A DNA stretch of 64,000 nucleotides, taken from NCBI GenBank assembly GCA_040507035.1, contig JBEVVR010000044.1:1-64000 (forward strand). The letters are read 5' to 3'. Below, in pieces: positions 1 to 8,073 of the stretch. Under the pieces are notes generated by a model that saw nothing but the letters and a program-made list of their open reading frames with translations, searched no databases and had not been told where the DNA came from. The first letter of the stretch is position 1. Each line of letters starts with the position of its first letter. The stretch comes from Thiodiazotropha sp040507035 (GTDB lineage Bacteria > Pseudomonadota > Gammaproteobacteria > Chromatiales > Chromatiaceae). The position numbers and the translations under genes were made by a program.

Positions 1-94
1 GTGAATCGTGGTGGGGAATACTGCCGGGAATTAGGGATAGATTTCGAGGTGATAGATAGTTAAGTTATTAAATTATGAGTGTCCCCTTAAGTGT

Positions 95-523
95 GTGGAA
101 GACGAAGGCTGGCATGAGGTAACCAACCCCATTGTACACGACAGTGTAGATGTCTGCCCGTCATGGCTACACTGCTTTTCCGGTCCTGATCGTGAGTTCA
201 TGTACACTGACGGTAGTAGTGTTGTCAACCAACAGGCATGGTTGGGTGCGGCAGGTGATGACAGTATGGATTATGCTGAATCCCAGCCATTCTTTGATGA
301 GCAGTTTGTGGAGGACCTCCTCTGTGGAGTAAGTGGGAATAGCACCTGCCGAGTAAGAGGGACGAGTAGAGGTGGTGATCGGACTAAGGTAGGTGCAATC
401 ATCCTTGAAGACACCACCAATCCAACAGTAGCGGTCGATACTTATGGTGAGTGGTTAAGGGTACATTACGGTTTGGACATTTCGTTTGACCGCTCGGAGC
501 TTGACCACCCAAACAATCCTTAA
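95..523 (+). CDS. Hypothetical protein, possibly the C-terminal remnant of a larger effector-type protein
   Basis: The reading frame starts at a GTG and is open back to about position 56. It encodes 142 residues with no signal peptide and no membrane segment. I do not recognise a domain with confidence. The N-terminal part contains a 'VHDSV' stretch and the middle an 'AWLGAAGDDS' stretch, which vaguely recall the C-terminal ends of type VI lipase-like (Tle1/DUF2235) proteins. A small lipoprotein gene follows 16 bases downstream, as in effector-immunity pairs. There is no clear ribosome-binding site before the GTG, so this may be the tail of a gene broken further left. Function is unknown and the effector idea is only a suggestion. 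Confidence 0.4.
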   Translation: MEDEGWHEVTNPIVHDSVDVCPSWLHCFSGPDREFMYTDGSSVVNQQAWLGAAGDDSMDYAESQPFFDEQFVEDLLCGVSGNSTCRVRGTSRGGDRTKVGAIILEDTTNPTVAVDTYGEWLRVHYGLDISFDRSELDHPNNP

Positions 524-539
524 GAGGCATAGAGTATCA

Positions 540-1073
540 ATGAGAATAAGTGATAGAATTTTTGGTTTTATGATCATCCTCTTGACGCCATCAATCTGTG
601 GTTGTAGCAAATTTCTCTACAATGTATCTGTAGCTAATTATGGTGAATATGGTGTTATATTTCTAAAAATTCCAACCACAAGAATTAATACACACAGACG
701 CAAGAATCCAGGAATTCCTGGCGTGCGAGATGACATTGGCCATTTTGGCCAATTTCACGACCACCCTCACTCCCTACCGGATCAGGTTGTAGTAGAGTGG
801 CAGTTGGCGGAACTGAGTGATTGTAGATCTGTGCGCGTTTACTCTAAAGATCCTCAATACATAAGGAAGCGTGGCTGCACATGGACCCCTCTAGAAGGCA
901 AGATCTTCCGTAAAGTGTTCGATCTAAAAGAGGCTCAAAAAAGCGAGTTCGCTAAGCGTGCAGGAGAACGCATACGTTTTGGCAGCAAGCGCATCATGAC
1001 CATCATGTTTATTTTTCGGGACGAGGATGTAGAAATGCGTGTGGGTGGCTTTGCCAGTAATTCGCTTAGCTGA
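540..1073 (+). CDS. Small predicted lipoprotein of unknown function
   Basis: This encodes 177 residues from the ATG at 540. The N-terminus is a lipoprotein signal peptide: a short basic start, a hydrophobic core 'FGFMIILLTPSI', then the lipobox-like 'SICGC' with the acylated Cys at about residue 22. The mature part is basic, rich in aromatic and charged residues, and has three further cysteines. It resembles the small immunity-type lipoproteins (DUF3304/DUF2931-like) found after type VI phospholipase effectors, but the match is by general look only. An in-frame ATG at 486 would extend it into the preceding gene and remove the signal peptide, so 540 is preferred. A GAGG motif lies rather far upstream (about 12 bases). 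Confidence 0.55.
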   Translation: MRISDRIFGFMIILLTPSICGCSKFLYNVSVANYGEYGVIFLKIPTTRINTHRRKNPGIPGVRDDIGHFGQFHDHPHSLPDQVVVEWQLAELSDCRSVRVYSKDPQYIRKRGCTWTPLEGKIFRKVFDLKEAQKSEFAKRAGERIRFGSKRIMTIMFIFRDEDVEMRVGGFASNSLS

Positions 1074-1410
1074 TTGACTCGATATATAAAACTTAAGTTA
1101 TTCCATACCATTTATTGTCACTCAACTAAAACCACCAAACAATAATAATATCTTAAGTGATTTTATTCTCAATTATTAGACGCACAGCATGCATTCCCTA
1201 ATAAATGTAAAACAACTATCAATTAAGAGGCGTTCATTATCTAATAAATAGTAATTTTTCTTTACGTAGCTGTATCTTGTTTTATGATTTTTACCAAATA
1301 CCATGATAGAATATCAAAACTTCACAAATGTAGTTTACAAGTCTTATACAGGACAAGGTACCTCGCTTAAACTATCAAAACACTAATATTTTTATCAGAA
1401 GGGATTCATC
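1074..1410. other. AT-rich intergenic region
   Basis: This stretch is strongly AT-rich and separates the first lipoprotein from the next one. I see no coding frame with a plausible start, no structural RNA and no convincing terminator. It must contain the promoter of the gene at 1411, but no clear sigma-70 -35/-10 pair stands out. Confidence 0.6.
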
Positions 1411-2619
1411 GTGATAAAGATACAGATTCTACCAGTTACTCTTCTATCCTTACTCTTCGCATCATGTGGTGGCGGCGGCTCTGGTTCAGACCCCACAAAC
1501 ACGATCAATGAGGATAGCAATACAAACAATCCAGTCGTCGACACCCCTCCTGACGATCAATCAGCTAATGACATTCCAGGCGGCACAATAGATCCAGGAG
1601 AAATCAATAAAGATAACCATTTTCTTGGCCCACGCTATGGCGAAGAATTGACTATCCATCACGCTACCTTAGTAATGGATGTACTTCGTTTGATTAGTTT
1701 CTACAAAGGCTACTTTGTCGGGCTTGAAATCGGTGAAACTACATATACGAGCTCTGAGTTCCTGGATTATTATGGCGAAATTGAACCCGAGATACTTAAT
1801 GGCGGACTTGTTCCCTGCTATCGCCATACTGACGAACCCTGGGGGTCAAAGGCTGTCACCTGGAGTAACATCGATGGTGATTACCCTAAGCAGTACACTT
1901 CTACGCGAAAATATTACGATTGTAATCAGGACGACATTCATTTTGGTGCTTTTGACATTTATAATGGCACTGTTAACCAGTCAGGTACAGCCACATATGT
2001 TGGCGCCTTGCCTGCTATAGCAAACGGTTCCATTTACGCTGATCAATTTGAGATTTCCTCTGACTCGGAGGATATATCATTAACGATAGATGGCTATATG
2101 AACTATGACGCATACACTAATGGCCGACGAAGCACAGATATATCCGAAATTGGAATGAGATTTCGCGAAGACAACTACACTATTAAAAGTGACGGGAGAT
2201 ATATTGAGGATATACATGTACATGACGGAACAATTAGCTTTGATATCGTAACGCCAGAAGGTCAAGAAGGCTCGAGCAATACCTATGCTATTGAACACGC
2301 AAACCTAAAGATGGATATAGAAAACAACAATCACGAAAAAATTGCACTTTCAGTGAAAACCATTCAACCACCAAGTGACGAATTTCTATACAGTCTAGAA
2401 ATCAGCCGTGCAGAGCTTCCCGCGGATGATCCCGCCCCAATGCATCACACTATTCGTATAGATCGTATAAACCAGCCAGAATTACAAACCTTTGCGTTCA
2501 ATGTATCCATAGATTTCAACAAGAATGGCATTATTGAGAAAGACAATGTTTATCCTGATGAGTATTACGAGGAAGAAAACTTACTTAGTAGTAGATGGGG
2601 ATTTATTTCAGGCTTGTAA
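1411..2619 (+). CDS. Large predicted lipoprotein of unknown function
   Basis: This encodes 402 residues from a GTG start with an AGAAGG ribosome-binding site 7 bases upstream. The signal peptide ends in the lipobox 'LLFASC' (Cys about residue 19). It is followed by a Gly-rich linker 'GGGGSGS' and a low-complexity Asn/Asp/Pro-rich spacer to about residue 60, which tethers a large acidic domain to a membrane. The body (about 65-402) looks beta-rich with many Tyr, Asp and Asn residues. It includes an Asp/Asn-rich stretch near the C-terminus (around residues 370-380) that could bind calcium. No enzyme motif is visible. It stands alone, followed by a hairpin at 2653-2680. Its codon use is AT-leaning compared with the core genes downstream, so it is probably accessory. 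Confidence 0.75.
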   Translation: MIKIQILPVTLLSLLFASCGGGGSGSDPTNTINEDSNTNNPVVDTPPDDQSANDIPGGTIDPGEINKDNHFLGPRYGEELTIHHATLVMDVLRLISFYKGYFVGLEIGETTYTSSEFLDYYGEIEPEILNGGLVPCYRHTDEPWGSKAVTWSNIDGDYPKQYTSTRKYYDCNQDDIHFGAFDIYNGTVNQSGTATYVGALPAIANGSIYADQFEISSDSEDISLTIDGYMNYDAYTNGRRSTDISEIGMRFREDNYTIKSDGRYIEDIHVHDGTISFDIVTPEGQEGSSNTYAIEHANLKMDIENNNHEKIALSVKTIQPPSDEFLYSLEISRAELPADDPAPMHHTIRIDRINQPELQTFAFNVSIDFNKNGIIEKDNVYPDEYYEEENLLSSRWGFISGL

Positions 2620-2652
2620 ACGTATCAAGAGACAATTATTTGAACAATTAAT

Positions 2653-2680
2653 CAGGTTCCGGTTTAACTCCCGGAACCTG
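2653..2680. terminator. Perfect 10-bp inverted repeat between convergent genes
   Basis: CAGGTTCCGG at 2653-2662 and CCGGAACCTG at 2671-2680 form a perfect stem with an 8-base loop. It lies between the stop codons of the convergent genes at 2619 (+) and 2735 (-). No T-run follows on either strand, so it is not a classic intrinsic terminator. It may act as a bidirectional transcript-end stabiliser. Confidence 0.5.
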
Positions 2681-2734
2681 TCAGGTCAGGATATAAGGCA
2701 ACGCTCGCTCCTAATACAAATCCTTCAACGACAT

Positions 2735-4648
2735 CTATTGCATATTGTTAAGTGATGACATCGCCTCCCCCACAGTCTGTTCAGCCCGCCTAAGGGTTTG
2801 CTCCAACTGCTCTGTTATTTCATTGACTCTTTCTTCCTCAAATTCAGCTAAAAGATCCATACCCTGCTGCGATCCATACTCCTGCAAACTATGTTCATAG
2901 TCGGCCAGCTCTGTATTTGCCGCACTTTCAACGCCCTGTACCATCTGCTGTTGCAACGAACCAGTAATATGCTCTGTTGAGAATTCCATCGATTCCAATT
3001 CTGCAATCTGGGCTTCAACCGAAGTCAACTGAGTCTCGATTTGGGTACGAGATGCTTCATCCAGGGTGCTCTCTAATTGAGACTGCAGCATATTCTGCAG
3101 CTGATTCAATTGTTCCAATTCTTCCTCTTTTTCAGCGGCATAGTACTCAACACCATCCGCCACACCAGAAACCCCTTGTGTTAGCAATGCCTCGTCTCTT
3201 AATGACCATGCCATGAAAACACGCTCCATTGGGGTATCGATTAAGTGCACTTCCCAATATGGACTAAAAAGACTCGCGATCTCATAGCGCCCTTCTCTCA
3301 TAGCCGGGTTGTAGTCATCCGGTGGATGAAAGTAGAGTTCACCGCTGGCAATTACGGCCATGCCAGCACCCGCCATCTGATCTTCAGTACCGAACATGCC
3401 GTCACCTATGCCATTTCTCAATTCGTCTACGGGCATAGATTCAGAACCCAGGCCATCGATCTTGGAGGCCGTTCTGATCTGACGCTGAGGCAGTTCGACT
3501 TCGATACGCAGTGCGAGTCGCGGATCCTGGTTCTCACCATTCAGATTACTAAGGTCATAGTAGGCACGGACCCCGTTGTATGTTGCATTCAACTCATCCT
3601 GATACATGTCCGCGAACCACTCTGCAACCCGGTTCTCCTGCATATAGCGAGGGCAAACTTCATAACCCTCTTCATTCTCTTCACATTCGAAATCCCCATT
3701 TAGATGACGCGCTCCCCAGCCGATTGGATATTCTGTGTGTACCCACCTTAGTCCACTTTTCGTCATTTTGCGCCTTTCTACATGCAGCGATAGCGTATCC
3801 TTGCCCTTCCATTCGAATTCTATTAATTCCGCAGACTCTACTGTTTCATTACCATCCGAGGAGTCTTCCTCAACAATTAAGTTTGTCGCGCCTTCTTTGC
3901 TGACCCAAACCCGAAGCACGCCAGGAATACTCAGAACACTAGGCGCACCAGGGATTAACTGACTAGTGCCAAGGTCTCTGTCGGCTGTAAACTCATCCTT
4001 GGATCGATTTACCAGATCCACCTTACGCAGAAGATCTTCCCTGTCATCGTAACGATGAGAGAAGCTATCCCACCCCACCACATTTTCACCCAGACCGATC
4101 ACCGCATAGGCTGTATCGACCTGGTAACGCACATCGTTATGCTGCACAACCTCCCGTACAATGGCTGGTGTCGCCTCGAAGCTAGCTACATAGACGGCCT
4201 GTTGCATCCGGCTTAATAGACTGTTGACGCTATCAATGATGGGGATGAAAGTCTCTGCAATGGTGACCATCACATCATCAATGTTCTCTGTGACAGTCTG
4301 CGCTAGCTCAGTGTAGGTTTTTATTACAGGAAAGTAGAGGGCGACCTCATCTATGTTACGTGCTGTGATATAGGCATACTGACTCCATGAGGTTAGACTC
4401 ACCAATTGCCCAATGGAGACCTGATTTGCCGCCATGGCCCGATTGGAGTATGCCTGAAAGTTGAGGGCTCTCGCCTGCCAGATTAAACCACTGTAGACAG
4501 CGGCATCGGCAGTATTCAACAGGCGAGATCGCTCCGATGCACTCTGCCCTGTATTGAACAGAACAAGCATCAACAACAGCGTAGACATAAGAAAAGCTAT
4601 CCCCATAGGCAGGGCTTGCCCGCTCTGATGATTAGTGTGACTATTCAT
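2735..4648 (-). CDS. TadE/TadG-like membrane-anchored protein
   Basis: This encodes 637 residues from the ATG at 4648; a second in-frame ATG at 4660 would add four residues. Neither has a strong ribosome-binding site. The N-terminus has the TadE/TadG-type arrangement: a polar leader 'HQSGQALPMG', one hydrophobic helix 'IAFLMSTLLLMLVLFN', then the 'ADAAVYSG' motif typical of pseudopilin-like proteins tied to Flp/Tad pili. The rest (about 70-520) is predicted periplasmic, with no catalytic motif I can name. The last 120 residues are Gln/Glu-rich and strongly coiled-coil-like. No other tad/flp gene is present in this window, so it is an orphan here. A role in surface or pilus biogenesis follows from the family only. 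Confidence 0.7.
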   Translation of the reverse strand: MNSHTNHQSGQALPMGIAFLMSTLLLMLVLFNTGQSASERSRLLNTADAAVYSGLIWQARALNFQAYSNRAMAANQVSIGQLVSLTSWSQYAYITARNIDEVALYFPVIKTYTELAQTVTENIDDVMVTIAETFIPIIDSVNSLLSRMQQAVYVASFEATPAIVREVVQHNDVRYQVDTAYAVIGLGENVVGWDSFSHRYDDREDLLRKVDLVNRSKDEFTADRDLGTSQLIPGAPSVLSIPGVLRVWVSKEGATNLIVEEDSSDGNETVESAELIEFEWKGKDTLSLHVERRKMTKSGLRWVHTEYPIGWGARHLNGDFECEENEEGYEVCPRYMQENRVAEWFADMYQDELNATYNGVRAYYDLSNLNGENQDPRLALRIEVELPQRQIRTASKIDGLGSESMPVDELRNGIGDGMFGTEDQMAGAGMAVIASGELYFHPPDDYNPAMREGRYEIASLFSPYWEVHLIDTPMERVFMAWSLRDEALLTQGVSGVADGVEYYAAEKEEELEQLNQLQNMLQSQLESTLDEASRTQIETQLTSVEAQIAELESMEFSTEHITGSLQQQMVQGVESAANTELADYEHSLQEYGSQQGMDLLAEFEEERVNEITEQLEQTLRRAEQTVGEAMSSLNNMQ

Positions 4649-4935
4649 AATGCAATCCATTGCTATGTCATATCATTCAGCTATAAGCCAAAATCTATTA
4701 ACATCGTTAGTTGTCACCAAATTTATAAATGAAAGGCGTTTATAATCCTCCTTGACCAGTTATTCACTGAAGGCAGGTGAAACGCACTATATGAGAGAAA
4801 TGTTATCGTAAGATAATGTATAGACTTTGACTGGAACTTTCCCTGATATTGACATCGTATCACTCCTTGATAGCAGATGTTCATTGAAGATTGCCATACA
4901 GGGTAGCTTTTGGCAAATGTAAATAACTTAAATCG

Positions 4936-6045
<1,110 letters not shown>

Positions 6046-6149
6046 GATATATATTTCGAATACCCACTTCTTTATCGGCCCGGTTGGGTGTCACTTCAGG
6101 AGTTTAGGTAATATTCCGTAATACTATTAGGGATTTCCCTGATTTTTTC

Positions 6150-6178
6150 TTGACAACACGCACCCCATATTAGAAAAT
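6150..6178 (+). promoter_or_regulatory. Sigma-70 promoter of a candidate sRNA
   Basis: A consensus TTGACA lies at 6150-6155. A GAAAAT hexamer (four of six matches to TATAAT) follows at 6173-6178 with a 17-base spacer. It points rightward, away from tgt and into the gap before queA, where no plus-strand gene exists. It therefore appears to drive the short terminator-ended unit at 6185-6273. Confidence 0.55.
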
Positions 6179-6184
6179 GTTGAT

Positions 6185-6273
6185 GTGCTGAACGTTCTGA
6201 CTCAGCACTTTACACTCCTCCATCCTCCTTTGGTGGATATTTTAAGCGCGGCACCCTGCCGCGCTTTTTTTTT
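6185..6273 (+). ncRNA. Candidate CU-rich small RNA between tgt and queA
   Basis: Three things make a complete short transcription unit of about 89 bases: the promoter at 6150-6178, three consecutive stem-loops, and an intrinsic terminator. Stem 1 pairs GTGCTGA (6185-6191) with TCAGCAC (6202-6208). Stem 2 pairs TCCATC (6219-6224) with GGTGGA (6232-6237) and shows CTCCTTT in its loop. Stem 3 is the terminator. The region 6213-6229 is C/U-rich with repeated CTCC, complementary to Shine-Dalgarno sequences, as in Hfq-dependent sRNAs that block translation starts. The two flanking genes run on the other strand, so the terminator cannot belong to them. No Rfam family is recognised by eye. The sRNA reading is inference from structure. 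Confidence 0.6.
6244..6273 (+). terminator. Strong intrinsic terminator of the candidate sRNA
   Basis: AAGCGCGGCA (6244-6253) pairs perfectly with TGCCGCGCTT (6257-6266) around a 3-base CCC loop, and an uninterrupted T-run reaches about 6273. The T-run is on the plus strand only, so it ends rightward transcription. It overlaps the queA stop codon by a couple of bases. Confidence 0.85.
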
Positions 6274-7312
6274 ACCCGTCGGATTCAGCCCCAGGGGTTA
6301 GAAACATAGCATCGCCGTAACTGAAGAAGCGGTAGCGCTTTTCAATCGCATGCCGGTAGGCCTGCATGATGCGATCATAACCGGCAAAGGCCGCCACCAG
6401 CATCAGCAGGGTCGACTGTGGCAGGTGAAAGTTGGTGATCATCGCATCGACGCTGCGAAATCTATACCCTGGTTTGATAAAGAGCCGGGTATCACCCTGG
6501 TAGGGTTCGATGGCACCACCGCTCGATGCCGACTCAAGACTGCGAACGCATGTAGTGCCCACGGCCACCACCCGTCCACCCCGTTTTCGGGTCTCAAGGA
6601 TCTGTTTGCAGACCACCTGGTCGACCTCGATATACTCCTTATGCATGACATGCTCGTCGAGGTTATTCACCCGCACCGGTTGAAAGGTTCCGGCACCGAC
6701 ATGCAAGGTCACCGTCGCCCGGTTCACACCCATCGCCTCGAGCTTCTCCAACATTGCTTGATCGAAGTGAAGGCCTGCCGTGGGCGCGGCGACCGCACCC
6801 GGTCGCTCAGCATAGACCGTTTGATAACGTTCCATATCGACTGGCTTGTCATTACGGGTGATATAGGGAGGCAGTGGCATATGTCCATGCTTGTTCATCA
6901 GACCGTAGAAGTCGTCACTCAAGGATCGCAGGCGAAACAGATCCCCTTCCCGCTGAGTAACTTCGATAAGTTGATTGCTGGCCTCCAATTCAATCTGGGT
7001 ACCCGGCTTTGGTGACTTGCTTGCGCGCACATGGGCCAATGCCACTTCCGGTTCAAGCATACGTTCAATCAGCACTTCGACCTTACCGCCGCTCAACTTC
7101 TTTCCGTAGAGGCGGGCACGCATTACCCGGGTATTGTTAAGAACCAGCAAATCCCCCGGATTGAGCAGTGAAGGAAGATCAGCGAACATCAGATCATGGG
7201 GTTTCATCTCTCCCTGTAACAATCCAAGCAGGCGACTTCCGCTCCGCTCCTTGTGAGGGAACTGGGCGATGAGCTCTTCAGGCAAGTCATAATCGAAGTC
7301 GGATAATTGCAT
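6272..7312 (-). CDS. queA: tRNA preQ1(34) S-adenosylmethionine ribosyltransferase-isomerase
   Basis: QueA transfers the ribosyl part of S-adenosylmethionine to preQ1-modified tRNA to form epoxyqueuosine. The 346 residues fit the family (about 350). Characteristic stretches are the N-terminal 'DFDYDLPEELIAQFP', 'LLVLNNTRVMRARL' (about 55-68), 'AAPTAGLHFD' (about 175-184), 'VTLHVGAGTFQPV', and 'MITNFHLPQSTLLMLVAAF' (about 290-308). It is upstream of tgt on the same strand, the standard gammaproteobacterial order. The start at 7312 gives the family-typical 'MQLSDFDYDLP'. Confidence 0.97.
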   Translation of the reverse strand: MQLSDFDYDLPEELIAQFPHKERSGSRLLGLLQGEMKPHDLMFADLPSLLNPGDLLVLNNTRVMRARLYGKKLSGGKVEVLIERMLEPEVALAHVRASKSPKPGTQIELEASNQLIEVTQREGDLFRLRSLSDDFYGLMNKHGHMPLPPYITRNDKPVDMERYQTVYAERPGAVAAPTAGLHFDQAMLEKLEAMGVNRATVTLHVGAGTFQPVRVNNLDEHVMHKEYIEVDQVVCKQILETRKRGGRVVAVGTTCVRSLESASSGGAIEPYQGDTRLFIKPGYRFRSVDAMITNFHLPQSTLLMLVAAFAGYDRIMQAYRHAIEKRYRFFSYGDAMFLTPGAESDG

Positions 7313-7461
7313 AGCGCGCGGATAGTAGCACGTCGTGGTTAAGCGGTGAACAATATACTTTTATAGAAACTGGCGTTATTATCGAGCCTTGGCGTTCTAA
7401 ATGACCGGATAGGGATATCTTCAGGACCAACGGCTATCATGGTCAGCTTAAGGGGATTAGG

Positions 7462-8058
7462 ATGGTCATTTGTCGGGCTCGATTTGTAAACCACGTAATT
7501 CGATGGATTGTTATTTCTGCCTTATTGGTTGCAGCGGAAGTCGCCCAAAGCGACATCGTTCAACAACAGATGGAAAGCGGGCTTACCATCAATGCTGAAT
7601 ATCTCGATAACGAGAGCCAGGCCCCAGCGATCTTAATCCTCCACGGTTTTCTGCAGACACGGGATTCCTTTACCCTGCGCCGTTTAGGTAAAGCCCTGCA
7701 TGAGGCAGGCTACAGAATACTGCTCCCCAATCTGTCACTAGGCATCAACGACCGTCGTCAAAGCCTTGCCTGCGAGGCGATTCATAACCACCCCATGGAG
7801 CAAGACACAAAAGAGATTGCCTATCTCTCCTATCTTGCCTGGGACCAACAACGCGTACTACAAGCAGTTTCTACAATAAAGCCGGAACCTACTATAATAT
7901 TCGGAGGGGATGACAACCGCCTCACTCCGGAGTGGAAACCGCAACTGCAAACCCTTCGCGCGGACATCATAGAAATCGATGGGGCAAATCATTTTTTTGA
8001 TCATACCCATGAGTTCGATCTCCTGGATAGCATTGAGCAGTCATTGAAGAAGTTATAG
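7462..8058 (+). CDS. Alpha/beta-hydrolase-like exported protein lacking the nucleophile elbow
   Basis: This encodes 198 residues with an N-terminal hydrophobic signal or anchor ('VIRWIVISALLVAAEVA'). The first half is clearly an alpha/beta hydrolase: 'APAILILHGFLQTRDSF' (the oxyanion HG motif) and 'GKALHEAGYRILLPNLS'. The second half resumes with the C-terminal part: 'PTIIFGGDDNRL' (the acid Asp region) and 'IEIDGANHFF' (the catalytic His). The GxSxG nucleophile elbow expected between 'DTKEIA' and 'RVLQAVSTI' is missing. Intact relatives are about 280-300 residues, so roughly 80-100 residues appear deleted in frame. It lies 15 bases upstream of a GGDEF-EAL gene and is probably co-transcribed with it. 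Without the Ser, hydrolase activity is unlikely. Confidence 0.75.
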   Translation: MVICRARFVNHVIRWIVISALLVAAEVAQSDIVQQQMESGLTINAEYLDNESQAPAILILHGFLQTRDSFTLRRLGKALHEAGYRILLPNLSLGINDRRQSLACEAIHNHPMEQDTKEIAYLSYLAWDQQRVLQAVSTIKPEPTIIFGGDDNRLTPEWKPQLQTLRADIIEIDGANHFFDHTHEFDLLDSIEQSLKKL

Positions 8059-8073
8059 GTAGAGCCGTAGCAA

